Below are positions 54,407 through 54,520 of a stretch of DNA of 54,520 bases, piece by piece. Both the position numbers and the translations under genes were made by a program. Below the pieces are notes generated by a model. The model ran no database searches. It had not been told where the DNA came from and saw only the letters and a program-made list of their open reading frames with translations. This DNA is from Thermoflexia bacterium (GTDB taxonomy: Bacteria; Chloroflexota; Anaerolineae; B4-G1; SLSP01): NCBI GenBank assembly GCA_011192175.1, contig DUEJ01000107.1, forward strand, positions 1-54,520, in the 5' to 3' direction. Every line of letters begins with the position of its first letter. Position 1 is the first letter of the stretch.

Positions 54407-54520
54407 GTTTGGCGCTGACCTACTCTCCCAGAGGGCTGCCCCTCCAGTACCATCGGCGCTGACGGACTTAACTGCCGGGTGCGAGATGGAACCGGGTGTC
54501 TCCCCGCCGCTCCAAGCACC
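54407..54520 (-). rRNA. rrf: 5S ribosomal RNA, 5' end at or just past window edge
   Basis: Reverse complement GGTGCTTGGAGCGGCGGGGAGACACCCGGTTCCATCTCGCACCCGGCAGTTAAGTCCGTCAGCGCCGATGGTACTGGAGGGGCAGCCCTCTGGGAGAGTAGGTCAGCGCC matches the 5S consensus. Confidence 0.95.

Overview
The window looks like a bacterial chromosomal segment, probably Chloroflexota/Anaerolineae-like (inferred from gene content, not tested). It is bounded by a truncated DNA methyltransferase gene (left, minus strand) and a 5S rRNA gene running off the right edge (minus strand). Housekeeping blocks: groES-groEL with a perfect CIRCE site, miaA, yraN, queG, a 3-methyladenine glycosylase, nusB, two Asp23 genes, rpmF, coaD, recG, two degV genes plus a DAK2/FakA-like gene, rpmB and rpe. 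Accessory and signalling blocks: a BrnT-type toxin-antitoxin pair; an orphan substrate-binding-protein/two-component operon (about 5.6-11.8 kb); an Fe-type ABC operon; and a sugar ABC operon (about 17.5-25.4 kb). The sugar ABC operon is the most interesting locus. It encodes a tandemly duplicated substrate-binding lipoprotein, a standard XylG/XylH-like pair, a soluble protein fusing a sugar-type ABC ATPase domain with motif substitutions to a NarL-type histidine kinase, and a response regulator with REC-HTH-REC order. Intergenic regions hold several small repeat families: a 106-bp MITE-like element in two copies, a hairpin repeat pair with a compensatory base change, and GCGA-octamer arrays placed 5' of minus-strand genes. 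No CRISPR array, tRNA or transposase gene was seen. All assignments come from reading sequence and recalled family features; no database search was run.
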